From Cyanodermella asteris (taxonomy: Eukaryota > Ascomycota > Lecanoromycetes > Ostropales > Stictidaceae): 64,000 bases of DNA. The notes beneath the pieces were generated by a model. It saw only the letters and a program-made list of their open reading frames with translations, was not told where the DNA came from and did no database searches. The position numbers were made by a program, and so were the translations under genes. The stretch covers positions 271,827-335,826 of the forward strand of contig UYJD01000020.1 in NCBI GenBank assembly GCA_900618795.1, given 5' to 3'. Position 1 is the stretch's first letter, and each line of letters starts with the position of its first letter. This document shows positions 11,122-21,739 of this stretch, piece after piece.

Positions 11122-14100
11122 TTAAGATCGAGTCTTTGTAAAAGCCACAGCTTGTATTCTTTCAAAGTCTCCCGAGTCAGTGCACATACGCCGGAAGCGA
11201 GCATCTTCACCCTTACGACTCAAAAGCTCCGCTGGGGCGCCTTGCTCAACCACACAGCCCGATTCAAGTACGACAACATGATCGTAATCGGCAATGGACA
11301 GCAGTCGATGAGCGATGGTGAGGACCGTAGTCCCTACGGCCAGACTAGCTCTGAGCCCTGTCTGCACCTTTTCGTCCGTTTCGTGGTCGATGTTCGCTGT
11401 AGCCTCGTCCAAGATCAGGATTCGAGAATTTCTCAACAGGCCGCGCGCGATGCATAGAAGCTGCCGCTGACCGCGCGACAAGCTTTCTGCTGGACGGTCC
11501 AGATCGCTGTACTTGACCGACTGGTCGCTGGAAACAGAGCTGAACATTCGAACCGTGCGAAGTACATCAAGCATGCGGTCATCATCTGGGCGGTAGAGCG
11601 GCGAGAGATTGTGACGAACTGTGCCGCTGAACAACTTGGGATCTTGCGGAACCAGAGTGACCGCTTTGCGAAGTCGTTTCAGGGGAATAGAAGCAATGTC
11701 AACACCGTCAATGGTGATGCTGCCAGCAGTTGCTTCTAGTCCTCTGATGAGAGAAAGAGCGAGAGTGCTTTTGCCGGCCCCTGTGCGACCGACGATTGCT
11801 ATTCGTTTGCCTGGTTTTGCATCGACATGAATGTCCCTCAAAGCTGGCTTGATGTTGGGAGCATATCGCACAGTGAAGCTGTCGAAGTTGACGTGACCAT
11901 GTTCGGGCCATGTCGACGTCAAAGGCTGCTCGATGGCCTTGATGGGACGCAATGGTTCTTGCTCGATGCCAATGTATTCAAAGACACGCTCGCAGGAATT
12001 GAGGTCCTGCTGTATAATGGCGTATATCTGAACCAGCCAGGACATTGTTTCTGTGAAAGAAGCAGCATAGGTGAGAATGACTCCCGCAATGCCGGCGCTC
12101 ATTGAGTGACCTCTCCAAACCAGAAAAGCACCAGCGAAGAAAAGAACCAGGGAACTGAAAATACCGATGCGCCAACCCAGCCATTCTTTACTCGCGAATT
12201 GGAGAAGGTATGGTGAGTTGATACGATCAACGAGCCGATGATTCTGAGCTTTGAACCTGCTAGTCAGACCATACGCTCTGATACTGATGCAGCCTGCCAC
12301 CGTCTCGCCAAATTGTTGATACAGAGGGGATCTTTCCACTGCTTCGATGCGCTTCAGATCTCTGGCAGCGTGCAAGTAGACGTTGCAAACCCAATAATAG
12401 CCAACGAAGATGGAAATTGCCGCAATCAAGAACTCCGGAACATAGAATGAGATGAAGAGAACAATCATTGCCAAAGACATCGCGAGCTGGAGCGCGCTGA
12501 GACTGAAGGTAGGCAACGATTGATCAATGACCTCGATATCCTTAGAGAAACGATTCGTGATTTGACCAATTGGCACCCGGTCAAAGAATTGCAGTACTGA
12601 TCCCATCACAGAATTAAGAAGTCGACTGTATATGCGGCGAGATGCTCGCAGGGAACCGTAGAAGACAGCCATGTCTCGGCAGAAACTGAACGTAGAATGG
12701 AAGATGTTGAGTAGCATGTAGATTGCGAGATAGTACACGTCCGGTACGGTGTCATGTGATTCCGCGGCCTTGGGATGCTCGTGCTCGTACAATGGTATTG
12801 ACGCTGGATGTGAATCGCCACTTGAACCAAGCGCGACATTATTAGCATCGTACCTTGCGGACCATTGCTTCAGCCACAAAGTGATACCGAAACCGGCGGA
12901 CAGCTGCAAAACAAACCCAAGCATAACGACCATCCAATGCCACTTAGTCCCCATAGCTCGTAGCCAGTATAGGACGGTGGACCATGGAACAACGCCTTCG
13001 GGCTTGCTTTCCTCATGTGGAGATGAGCCTTTATCTTGGCCAGACTCCAGATCGGCTGCGTGACATTGTTCTTCTGCCAGCAGGGACGTGGTGCGTTCTT
13101 TGACGTCGACTTCCTTCAACGCAAGTTCGATCGGTATGTTATCCCAAGACGCTTGAAAAGTGTCTTTGGCTTTGAGGATCCTAGAATCAACAAAGCCGGC
13201 CACTGCCAACTCGGCCGGAGTGCCTTGGGCCTTGACTCCTTCTTCATCCAACATCACCACGTATTGAGAGTGAGGTATCGTTAACCGAGTGCTGTGAGTA
13301 ACCATAATGCAAGTGCGGCCGCTCATCAAGGGCCCTAAAATGGCATTTGAGAAGATGTGGTGCGCGCTTCGAGGATCGACCGCACTGAGACAATCGTCAA
13401 GCAAAACGTAAGTCGAGCGGCTGTACAGCGCTCTCGCTAATGCCACTCGCTGTTTTTGTCCGCCAGACAGCTTGTTACCACTTTCTCCACATATCGTTTG
13501 ATCGGCAGCTGGCATGTCTGCAAGATCCGTTCCCAAAGACACAGCGGACAGAACGTCCTGATATCGTGTTGCGTCGAAAGTCTGGCCGAGCAGAATATTC
13601 TGTCTGATGCTCCGGTTCAAGATCCATGGTTCTTGTGGACAATATGCGGTCGACAAGGCAGCTCCGTAAGAACTCTGCTCTGATGGGGTCTCATTGGTGA
13701 GTGGAAACAAGACTTCACCCGACACGAGGTCCATCTCACCAAGCAACGCAAGAAGGACGGAGGATTTCCCGGAGCCGCTGGGCCCGACTATTGTATTGAG
13801 GCCATGTTTCGCGAACGATATCTGAAGGTCCTTCAGCACGAAATGGGTGGAGTAATCTTGCATTTCGATGTTCCCCTTTTGAGCGCCTGCTCGTTGATTA
13901 TGTGCTCGCGGCCACGTAAGAGTAGCGTCTCTGAAGCCGAGCAGGATATGATCCGACCAAGCAGCTTGGTAGCTTCTCGTTGTGCTCCTTTCCCCCAATA
14001 ATTTTCCAATACGCTTGAGCGACACAAATGCTTGCAGCCAGAAATTGACCGAATCAGCCATTCGATTCACTGGAATGCGCATGACGGTGAACATGGCAAG

Positions 14101-15837
14101 CGCCGGGAAAGCTATGTCGGTTCCTAGCTTGTTGTCCCAAACGACGGTAAAGAAGAACAGTGTGAACGCAGTCATCAGAACCGGCAGCGCGTAGAAGAGG
14201 GTCATTGAAATAGACCACCAGATGAAACGCGATCGCATCCTTTTGAGTTCGGCATCTCGTCGCGAAAGTACTGTCTCGCCAAAAGCCAATTCCCAGGCGC
14301 TGAACTTGATGTTTCTGATATTGTTGAGTACCTCGTTACTCGCCTGTAGTCTGGCATCCGTGGCCGTTAAGACGTGTCCTTGCACGCTCATGAGCTTCTT
14401 CGAGACGATGAGATTGACCGGCAGAATCGCTAGCATGAAGACGACTCCAATAATTCCAGCAGCTCCCAGAATCCGGGTCAACAAATAAGTTCCGAGAACC
14501 ATCTGTACCGGGAATGTCACCCAGACGAGGTAGAGACTGCCAACGATGTTGCTGATAACTTCAACGTCCACCGATATCATGTTCAGAATATTGCCGTCAG
14601 CCTGCTGCTGCTCGTTGTCGTGGATCTCAGCTTCGGTCTCTGTGGCTGGGTCGCGTTGGCCGTTATGTCCATGACTGGCTGCTGGAATGCCCTTACTGAG
14701 CATTTTGGCGTAGATCTGGCTGAGAAGGACGCTGCGCGCCTTTGCGCCGATCTTCCGCCAGATCCAGTTGACTTGACAGTCGGCCGTTGCGGTGATGACT
14801 CCTGACAGCAATAGGCCACCAACGCAGCCCCATATGGTGACCTTTCTGGTGGCATGATCCGCATTTTCGACAAAAATCAGTATGCTCTGGATGAGCAAAG
14901 GGGGCGCAAGCGCAGAAATGCTTCCGGCAAAGGCCCAAACCGCCTGTATCAGAAAATCAGACTTTGAACAGGCGAGTACTGTCCAGATTAAGGAAGAAGA
15001 TGCTTGCGACATCTCGGTGAATTGTTGGGCAATTGCAGATGTTTTAAGATCCCTTTTCAGCTCGTACAGATCATTGACCTGAAGCGGACGTTTGTAGGCT
15101 TTCCAAACAAGCTCGCTCATCCAGTGGAAGGTGAGGAGAGAAAACAGGCTCGCCCTTTCGTCGCGGCTTGGAGTCCGTTTTGATTCGCCATCTTGTTGAG
15201 AATTCCGCGCGACAAAGCCGTGCAGTATGCACAAGCCCGTAAAAATGGCAAACCGCGAGAGGACGGAAGTCAGGTCAAAGGTCCCCGGCTTGCCGAATGT
15301 CAACGTCCATATGTTGACAGCTAAAAAGAGCCACCTTAAGGCGTAGAGCGCGCCGCAGTGAGATCGCACGGTAGGGTCGAGTCTGTTCAGTCTTGCGATG
15401 AGCAGCAGGAGTAAATAGGTTGTCGTAAAGGCCGAAGCAAAGGCAAGTGGACAATCCTGACCACGAGTGTAGAGGACCACGGCAAAACCAAGGTCAACGA
15501 GAAGCCCACAGGTTTCCAATATAATAGATTGAAGCGAGTCGATGAGACACAGCGAGTCGGGGTGCAATCGTGGATATGCACCATCTTTTTCGTTGTCCAG
15601 GGCCGAAATGTGTATACCGAAGAAGTCATACTGGTATCTCCGGCTGCCAAAATGTGCAATGATGAGTACAATCAGGGAAACATAGCTTGCTGATAGCTGC
15701 AGGAGGTCATCCATGCAATTGAAAGCCGTGCAGAAAATGGAATGTCCATGATCGCAAGTGGACGCCGCCATGATGACTGGAGCCAGGTGGTCGGTTGCTG
15801 AAGTCTCGATCTGGAGCGCATGCGAAGCTATCGTCAC
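11122..15837 (-). CDS. ABCC (MRP-type) full-length ABC exporter
   Basis: Uninterrupted 1571-residue full transporter, the usual ABCC size. A hydrophobic N-terminal TMD0-like part is followed by TMD1 and NBD1, which has Walker A GPSGSGKSS near residue 687, signature LSGGQKQR near 795 and Walker B ending LLDDCLSAVD. TMD2 and NBD2 follow, with Walker A GRTGAGKST near 1350, a variant signature LSRGQRQ near 1452 and LILDEATANID. The degenerate NBD1 Walker B (D-D in place of D-E) is typical of ABCC proteins. These pumps export conjugates and secondary metabolites through the plasma or vacuolar membrane. It lies downstream of nothing else but directly upstream of the NRPS in the same orientation, so export of, or self-protection from, the peptide is the likely role. 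The family call is firm; the substrate is inferred. Confidence 0.93.
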   Translation of the reverse strand: MTIASHALQIETSATDHLAPVIMAASTCDHGHSIFCTAFNCMDDLLQLSASYVSLIVLIIAHFGSRRYQYDFFGIHISALDNEKDGAYPRLHPDSLCLIDSLQSIILETCGLLVDLGFAVVLYTRGQDCPLAFASAFTTTYLLLLLIARLNRLDPTVRSHCGALYALRWLFLAVNIWTLTFGKPGTFDLTSVLSRFAIFTGLCILHGFVARNSQQDGESKRTPSRDERASLFSLLTFHWMSELVWKAYKRPLQVNDLYELKRDLKTSAIAQQFTEMSQASSSLIWTVLACSKSDFLIQAVWAFAGSISALAPPLLIQSILIFVENADHATRKVTIWGCVGGLLLSGVITATADCQVNWIWRKIGAKARSVLLSQIYAKMLSKGIPAASHGHNGQRDPATETEAEIHDNEQQQADGNILNMISVDVEVISNIVGSLYLVWVTFPVQMVLGTYLLTRILGAAGIIGVVFMLAILPVNLIVSKKLMSVQGHVLTATDARLQASNEVLNNIRNIKFSAWELAFGETVLSRRDAELKRMRSRFIWWSISMTLFYALPVLMTAFTLFFFTVVWDNKLGTDIAFPALAMFTVMRIPVNRMADSVNFWLQAFVSLKRIGKLLGERSTTRSYQAAWSDHILLGFRDATLTWPRAHNQRAGAQKGNIEMQDYSTHFVLKDLQISFAKHGLNTIVGPSGSGKSSVLLALLGEMDLVSGEVLFPLTNETPSEQSSYGAALSTAYCPQEPWILNRSIRQNILLGQTFDATRYQDVLSAVSLGTDLADMPAADQTICGESGNKLSGGQKQRVALARALYSRSTYVLLDDCLSAVDPRSAHHIFSNAILGPLMSGRTCIMVTHSTRLTIPHSQYVVMLDEEGVKAQGTPAELAVAGFVDSRILKAKDTFQASWDNIPIELALKEVDVKERTTSLLAEEQCHAADLESGQDKGSSPHEESKPEGVVPWSTVLYWLRAMGTKWHWMVVMLGFVLQLSAGFGITLWLKQWSARYDANNVALGSSGDSHPASIPLYEHEHPKAAESHDTVPDVYYLAIYMLLNIFHSTFSFCRDMAVFYGSLRASRRIYSRLLNSVMGSVLQFFDRVPIGQITNRFSKDIEVIDQSLPTFSLSALQLAMSLAMIVLFISFYVPEFLIAAISIFVGYYWVCNVYLHAARDLKRIEAVERSPLYQQFGETVAGCISIRAYGLTSRFKAQNHRLVDRINSPYLLQFASKEWLGWRIGIFSSLVLFFAGAFLVWRGHSMSAGIAGVILTYAASFTETMSWLVQIYAIIQQDLNSCERVFEYIGIEQEPLRPIKAIEQPLTSTWPEHGHVNFDSFTVRYAPNIKPALRDIHVDAKPGKRIAIVGRTGAGKSTLALSLIRGLEATAGSITIDGVDIASIPLKRLRKAVTLVPQDPKLFSGTVRHNLSPLYRPDDDRMLDVLRTVRMFSSVSSDQSVKYSDLDRPAESLSRGQRQLLCIARGLLRNSRILILDEATANIDHETDEKVQTGLRASLAVGTTVLTIAHRLLSIADYDHVVVLESGCVVEQGAPAELLSRKGEDARFRRMCTDSGDFERIQAVAFTKTRS

Positions 15838-17038
15838 TTTGAAAATGGCTTCATTTCAGAACTCAGTGAACAGCCAAAGTGCAGGCCACAGAGGCCAGGC
15901 CGGGAGTTCAGTGATTGCCGCTGGTGGAGCTTCTCTGGCAAGCCTGGCGACGGCTCTGTACGCAGCATGACAGAGAGTTCATGCCTGGACAGACGTCCGT
16001 TCCATCTCTTGGAAGTGATCAGCTACATGAGCTTGATGGCGTCTTCCACTGTTCTGATACGTACGATACCGGGCGCGTGGTAGGCGGCGTATGCCGAACA
16101 CGTCTGCTGAATTTCGTCTGCAAAGTCGTTGTGTTCCGAAAAGCGCAAGTTTACCAACACGTTTTGAGCAGCACACAGCGAGTCGGATTACCGTGCGATG
16201 TCAATGCACAATTGGCTTCCGATGCTGCATTGCCGAGCCTGTTTGCAAACGATTATCCATGGTGCCAACTCGACTGCCGTAACATGATCTGGCTTGTCCC
16301 CAAGGATTCCGAAGAAAAGGGTATCGGTTTCGGCGTCAATTCTCCATTCAAATGCCGCAAACGCGTCCCAGCCAATGAATTCGGCATGACCGACGCTATT
16401 ATCGCTTGCATTATCACTCAACAAGGTCTGTGATGAGGCTGGTTCTGAAAGACGCCAGCACTAAGGGCCGCAAGCATTTTTTGGGGTGGAACTTTCCGTC
16501 CGAATGTGGTACACGCGTCGAAGTCAATGAAACCAACGTCAGCGCTATACACGCTGTCCAGCATGTTCAAAACAAAACCCGTACCATACAAGCATCTCGA
16601 TGGACAGATTGTTTACGGGTGCCTACATTACCGGAGTCGCTAGCGCTTACCGTCGCTTTAGTCTCTCAAACGAAGATCGAATGCTGTCGAATCGCTTGCT
16701 TGATCCACCGCAAAACCAACTGGAGTGGTGGAGGCTCGACCCACGGAACGCGTGTTGTATTCCTCACTGCATGTATTGACAGTGATACACACCCAGTCAA
16801 CGAATCTCTCGATAGCTCAAGATCTACTCTTTGAGCAAAGTGAAAGCTAGGGCATGTGGAAGACCTGCTGAGCAGCATGGCAAACCCTTGTTCGACTTGC
16901 CAGAGCATATGCCCGTCATGGACTTCGAAGTTTTGACCATCAAATATAGTTATGAGCAGCTTGTTACCTTGAGATATTGGAATCAAATACTCAGTATCTT
17001 TCCACTTTGTACCAATTCGGTCCACCCTGCTCGTAATC
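15838..17038. other. Divergent intergenic region with a possible small minus-strand coding relic
   Basis: This separates the ABCC exporter (minus) from the MIO enzyme (plus) and must contain both promoters. On the minus strand one frame from 16424 to 16023 reads like protein. It has an aromatic and acidic stretch (FEWRIDAETDTLFFGILGDK) and a C-terminal part ending VRIRTVEDAIKLM, with a single TAA between them at about 16185. Another minus frame at about 16566-16420 also looks protein-like. I do not recognise the family. It may be a short gene with an intron or a decayed gene. Confidence 0.35.
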
Positions 17039-19247
17039 ATGGTTTCTCCGTCCCCTCATTTCGACAAGGCTTACAGCCTTTGGCAGTCTTTGCGAAAGAC
17101 TTTGTCTGATGGCGCCTGTCAGGTCGATGGCAGAAACCTACAAATTGCAGATGTTGAGGCCATCGCACGGTATTCGAGTCGTTGTGCAGCATATGGCAGC
17201 AATTGCTGAATCGTGACGTAGTTATGGTTGCAAGGCACCATTTTCCCAAGATCCCGAGATCAATCGAGGCCTTCAAGATAGTGTCGATGTTCTTTTCGAT
17301 CACCTAGCGAAAGGCTGGTATGTCTACGGTAAGCGCCATACATCATAATTCATGGACACATGCTGAAAATTCCTCCAGGAGTCAACACTGGCTTCGGCGG
17401 CAGTGCCGATTCTCGCACCAACGAAATTGTGAAGCTTCAAGCGGCACTGATGCAACTGACTCAGAGCGGCATTCTCTCGAGCACTTCAGATAGCTCAAAA
17501 CCTGGGCACTCCATGCCGTCGGCTTGGACTCGTGCTGCGATGGTAGTACGATGCAATCACTCGCTGAGAGGCCATTCAGCCGTGTCCCAACCTATAGTAC
17601 GAGCAGTTTCTGATCTGCTCGAACATGGCTTGACGCCAGTTGTGCCCCTACGGGGCTCGGTATCTGCCTCTGGCGACCTGATGCCTCTAGCCTATGTTGC
17701 AGGAAGTATCGAAGGAAACCCAGACATTCTACTTGAACAGAATGGAAAATGTATGCCCGCGCATATGGCCTTGAAGGAGCGAGGACTTACGGCCGTCTGT
17801 CTGGGACCCAAGGAGGGACTGGGACTGGTCAACGGTACTTCTTCATCCGCAGGGCTTGGAGCGCTCGTCATGGCGGACACACATCGTGTGACATTGTTGA
17901 CCCAGGTTCTTACCGGTTGTGCTGTTGAGGTAAGTCGTTTGCGCCAGCGGATAATTGGAAGAGGAACATGATTGATGATAACGGCAGGCTTTGGCCGGGA
18001 GCTCAGAATCCTTCCATCCTTTCATTTCAGCAAGTCGGCCACATCCCGGGCAGATTGAATGCGCTCGAAACATTCACTACCTTCTCCAGGGATCGCATCT
18101 CTCGCGCGACGTTTTGGCACCCAAGAACCGCCGACGGGAGGATATGGAGCAAGATCGATACTCTCTGAGAAGTGCGCCCCAATGGATCGGACCTCAACTG
18201 GAGGACATCTGCCTGGCAGACCAACAGATTACAATTGAGCTGAATTCTTCATGCGACAACCCTCTGGTAGACAGCTCCACAAATGATATCTTCTATGGCT
18301 GCAACTTCCAAGCGGCTTCAGTCACATCCGCGATGGAGAAAGTCCGTCTGTCTCTGCAGATGTTTGGCAGGATCCTCTTCGCACAGAGTACCGAGATGAT
18401 CGATCCGCACCTTAGCGGTGGATTGCCCGCTAACCTGGCTGCCGATGACCCAAGTCTGTCGTTCACGATGAAGGGTGTCGACATCAACATGGCCGCATAC
18501 ATGGCCGAGCTGTCTTACTTGGCCAACCCCATGAGCTCACATGTGCAAGCAGCAGAGATGCATAATCAGTCCATCAACTCTATGGCGTTGGCCTCTGCTC
18601 GAATGAGCATGGAAGCCTTGGACATCCTGGCAAAAATGAGCGCTGCGAGCATCATGGTCTGCTGTCAGGCATTGGATCTTCGAACGCTCCACACATTATT
18701 CGTTTCAAAGGCAACAGATGTGATCCAATCAATCGCGAAGTCTACCTTCTTGGGATTGGGTCCTGAGCAAATGAATACCTTGCAAGACGCACTCGATGCG
18801 TACGTTCGCCCGGCTTGGAACTCGAGCGGAAAGCAAGATCTGCACATTCGATGCACCAAGCTCGCAGATGCTACCTTGCCCATCGTAGTCTCTCACTGTT
18901 CCCAGTTTACGACAGCATGTGTCTTGAGGTGGAAGGACGACACTGCGCGAGAGCTTTGTACGCTGTGGGACAAGACATTCAAAGCCTTCTGTGCCGAGCC
19001 TCATACTGCGGAGTTGCTTGGCAAGGGATCCAAGGCATTGTATGTGTTTGTCCGACAAGAACTGGGCGTGCCTTTCCATCAAGGATTCATCGAACATCCT
19101 ACCATCGACAGCTACCAGCTCAACGGCCGAGCGAAGAAGACGACCGGTGGCTGGATCTCAGTCATTCACGATGCTCTCAAGTCCGGGGATCTGCATGACG
19201 CTCTCATGCCTGTGCTGGCTGAAGGTCTGTACGGCTGTAGAAATTAG
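17039..19247 (+). CDS. MIO-containing phenylalanine ammonia-lyase/aminomutase family enzyme
   Basis: Model: exons 17039-17169, 17222-17328, 17379-17929 and 17988-19247, all with GT..AG introns, giving 682 residues, near the usual fungal PAL length. The Ala-Ser-Gly triad that forms the MIO cofactor is at residues 176-178 (GSVSASGDLMPLAYV). The catalytic loop Tyr is at 79, in YGVNTGFGGSADSRT. Other family blocks are SSCDNPLVD, GGLPANLAADDPSLSFT and SSHVQAAEMHNQSINS. PAL releases cinnamate and ammonia from phenylalanine. Close relatives instead add the amine back to give beta-phenylalanine or beta-tyrosine, and sequence alone does not separate the two. Next to an NRPS and an aminotransferase, supply of a beta-amino acid building block is more likely than ordinary cinnamate catabolism, but this is inference. 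The start was chosen because it gives one clean spliced frame. Confidence 0.9.
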
Positions 19248-20030
19248 GTGCATTGCTTGATTGATTGAGGAAGACTATGGACTATAGGTGTGTTGAAAGG
19301 AAGCTTAGGCCATCCAGGATGTCTATGACTAAGGCAGCAGAGGTGGCTGGAACCTACCCAGCCACCGACAGGTGGATATATACAAGACAGACCAGCCGTA
19401 GCCTTCCTTAAAAACAATCAAGTCATGCACAATATTTCAATAAGGTGAGGTATATGTCCACTGATCCACTTGGTCACCTGGCTGACTTGCTGGATACCCA
19501 GCATCAATAACGGCACGCCAACAGAGCCTGCTGCTTCAAACGGAAATGGCGTCTCCGAGAAGACAAACGGCGCACATGGGATCAATGGCTCGAACGGGAC
19601 GAAGATCTCGAACAAGACAAGCATCTCTCTAACGGTGCCAATGGCCACACTGTCTTGGCCGCGAACGGGTATCATTGAACATAGATTTAGCGTTGAATTA
19701 GTGACCCTTGCCTCATTCTGAGGATTGCAAGAACTTCTAAAGTCGAGCGGCATAGAACAACGAAATGCCGACACCGCGAGGTTGAATGGTGAGTAGCAGA
19801 GAAAACGGCTCCCGCTTTAGGTGACACGGTCGCCCAGCTCCCCAGGAGCCCGCCTGAAGTCCCACCGTATCTGTGTGTCGCTCGCCCGGGGCTCGGAGCT
19901 TAGTTAATACCCGTAGTCGGCGAGAGCAGTCGTTCTGTCCAGACTCAAACTCGTTTCGGCAGTAGCAATATTGTCTTTAAACGCACTAGAAAGCACAGTG
20001 ATTGCAAAATATTGTCGCGAGCTACATCAG
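19248..20030. other. Intergenic between convergent MIO enzyme and aminotransferase
   Basis: This is the 3' side of both neighbours. An Asn/Gly-rich open stretch at about 19530-19640 (plus) resembles the low-complexity linkers of secondary-metabolism proteins, but no domain is attached. Otherwise nothing recognisable. Confidence 0.5.
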
Positions 20031-21383
20031 TTACCCATCATATATCCTTGGCTTCACGGCACGGCGACCAGGAGTCCGCAGCTTCTCATCCACCACATAT
20101 GCCCAAGGATGATCGGTCTGCTCGTACTGAATTTCTTTCAACCAGCTGGAAACTCGCGAGGAGACACGGTCTTCCGAATGTCCTACTGGGACCTGAATAG
20201 CATTGCCTCCGAAGTGTATCTCCTCTACGGCAGCGATGAAGTATACGGTGCCAGCCGCAAATGCTTCAACGAGCCGTCCCTCGGCTGCTGCCTCAGCAAT
20301 CTCGTGAATTGTGAAGCGTCGTTCTACAACATCCAGCTCCTCGCCATAAAACCTCTCTCGCGCGATTTCTAGAACGCTTGCACGATTGACACCTGGCAGA
20401 ATTATGCCTTCGCCCAAAGGAGCAGTTATGAGTTGCTTTCTTCCGTTGTCCTTCGCACGAAGTACCACAAAGAAATTGCTGGCACCGGCCTCAGTCACCC
20501 ATCCCTCCTGGCCAAAAAGCCAAAGTATCTGGTCGTAGCCTTTTTGAGCCGCATCTGTGGAAGCGAGAAGGCTCGGGCCATAGTTTGCGCCGACTTTGGC
20601 ATGTCCGAACCCTCCGGGCCATGCACGAATCGTGTCTTCCTGACTGGCGAAGAGCTTGATGCCTTGCTTGGTGTTGGCAGGCGAGGTCAATGAGGCTGTA
20701 GGCTGAGGATCCAGCGGGAGTGGAAATGCACACATAAATATGTAGAGCAGTGCCTCGTCTGGCTTCTTGACCGCCAGAGTGGGTGACGTTCCGATGAGCG
20801 TCGGGCGAACATAGAAGAAGCCTCCAGGTCGCTCTGCTGGAGCCCACTTTGGTCCATCAATGGCTGCAAGCGCCGCTATCAGTTTCAAAAGCTGATCCGG
20901 GGCGAACGCAGGCAGTGCGATCCTGAGGGCTGACGAAAGCATGCGTTGCACGTTTTTATCAGGTCGAAACATTCTCAGCTTGCCATCATAACCGCGAAAG
21001 ATCTTCATTCCTTCAAAGCATTCGGTCGCGTAATGCAAGCACGCCGCTGTAGGCATAAGATCGATGGATCGATAAGGCTTCAGCTCCGGTCTCTCCCATC
21101 CAGATGAGGCTCTCCATTTGCAAGTAATCATATGGTCAGAGGCATGGCCACTTTGCCAGACTTCAGCTGAATTGGGGAGCGGCACTGTTCGAGGTTTGGT
21201 CGTAAATGAATACGTGAGCTGGGACGAGTCCAGTTCGCGAGCTCGAATGTCGGTGTTTTCTGTGAGCCAAGGTGCACTCTTTCTCAAAGTTTCTGCCATA
21301 CCATCCATGGCAATCTTGGTTGGCTTCAGGTTCTCACCCGACAGCCCGTCAATCATGGTGGTCGTCGTCGTCGACGGCGCCAT
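20031..21383 (-). CDS. Branched-chain-type aminotransferase (class IV PLP enzyme)
   Basis: Intronless, 450 residues, fold-type IV. The PLP lysine is probably K263 in GGFGHAKVGANYGPSL. Family blocks are ATECFEGMKIFRG near residue 120, FFYVRPTLIGTS near 190, EAGASNFF near 298 and LPGVNRASVLEIA. BCATs move amino groups between glutamate and branched or short 2-oxo acids such as 2-oxoisovalerate and 2-oxobutyrate. The N-terminus is rich in Thr and acidic residues and does not look like a mitochondrial presequence, so a cytosolic enzyme is likely. As a cluster copy it could make a non-protein amino acid such as 2-aminobutyrate for the NRPS. A housekeeping BCAT stranded here is the alternative. Confidence 0.93.
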   Translation of the reverse strand: MAPSTTTTTMIDGLSGENLKPTKIAMDGMAETLRKSAPWLTENTDIRARELDSSQLTYSFTTKPRTVPLPNSAEVWQSGHASDHMITCKWRASSGWERPELKPYRSIDLMPTAACLHYATECFEGMKIFRGYDGKLRMFRPDKNVQRMLSSALRIALPAFAPDQLLKLIAALAAIDGPKWAPAERPGGFFYVRPTLIGTSPTLAVKKPDEALLYIFMCAFPLPLDPQPTASLTSPANTKQGIKLFASQEDTIRAWPGGFGHAKVGANYGPSLLASTDAAQKGYDQILWLFGQEGWVTEAGASNFFVVLRAKDNGRKQLITAPLGEGIILPGVNRASVLEIARERFYGEELDVVERRFTIHEIAEAAAEGRLVEAFAAGTVYFIAAVEEIHFGGNAIQVPVGHSEDRVSSRVSSWLKEIQYEQTDHPWAYVVDEKLRTPGRRAVKPRIYDG

Positions 21384-21489
21384 TGTGAAATGTCAGTGAT
21401 GAAGGTCCTGGGTCGTGTCGCACCCAGTGTTGGCAGCAAACAGTAAGTAGTAGCTAAGCAAGTTACACATAAATAATATAGTAGTTACT

Positions 21490-21739
21490 AATTATATTGT
21501 AATTATATTAGCTACCGATGCCGGACTTAACGGAGATAACGGGAATACATGTCTACTATGAGATAATCTTCATTTTTATATACATATGATTATAGCATAA
21601 TTATAATATATTATATAGTAATTACTAAGTACTATTACATCCTTAGTTACTATCGCTCTTAGCCTAAGTTACTAATTACTAACGGCAAATTCTAATTATA
21701 TTAGTAAATTACTAATTATATAGTAATTACAATATAATT
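21490..21739. repeat. AT-rich element bounded by 16 bp perfect inverted repeats
   Basis: Bases 21490-21505 (AATTATATTGTAATTA) recur as the exact reverse complement at 21724-21739. The 250 bp between are extremely AT-rich, with repeated taatta motifs and no open frame. Either a small non-autonomous DNA element or an AT-rich remnant produced by RIP-type mutation would fit. No convincing target-site duplication was found. Confidence 0.55.

Noticed and set aside
19470-19721. Asn/Gly-rich open frame as a gene
   Set aside because: No domain, no credible start context, and it lies in the 3' region of convergent genes; kept only as a remark.
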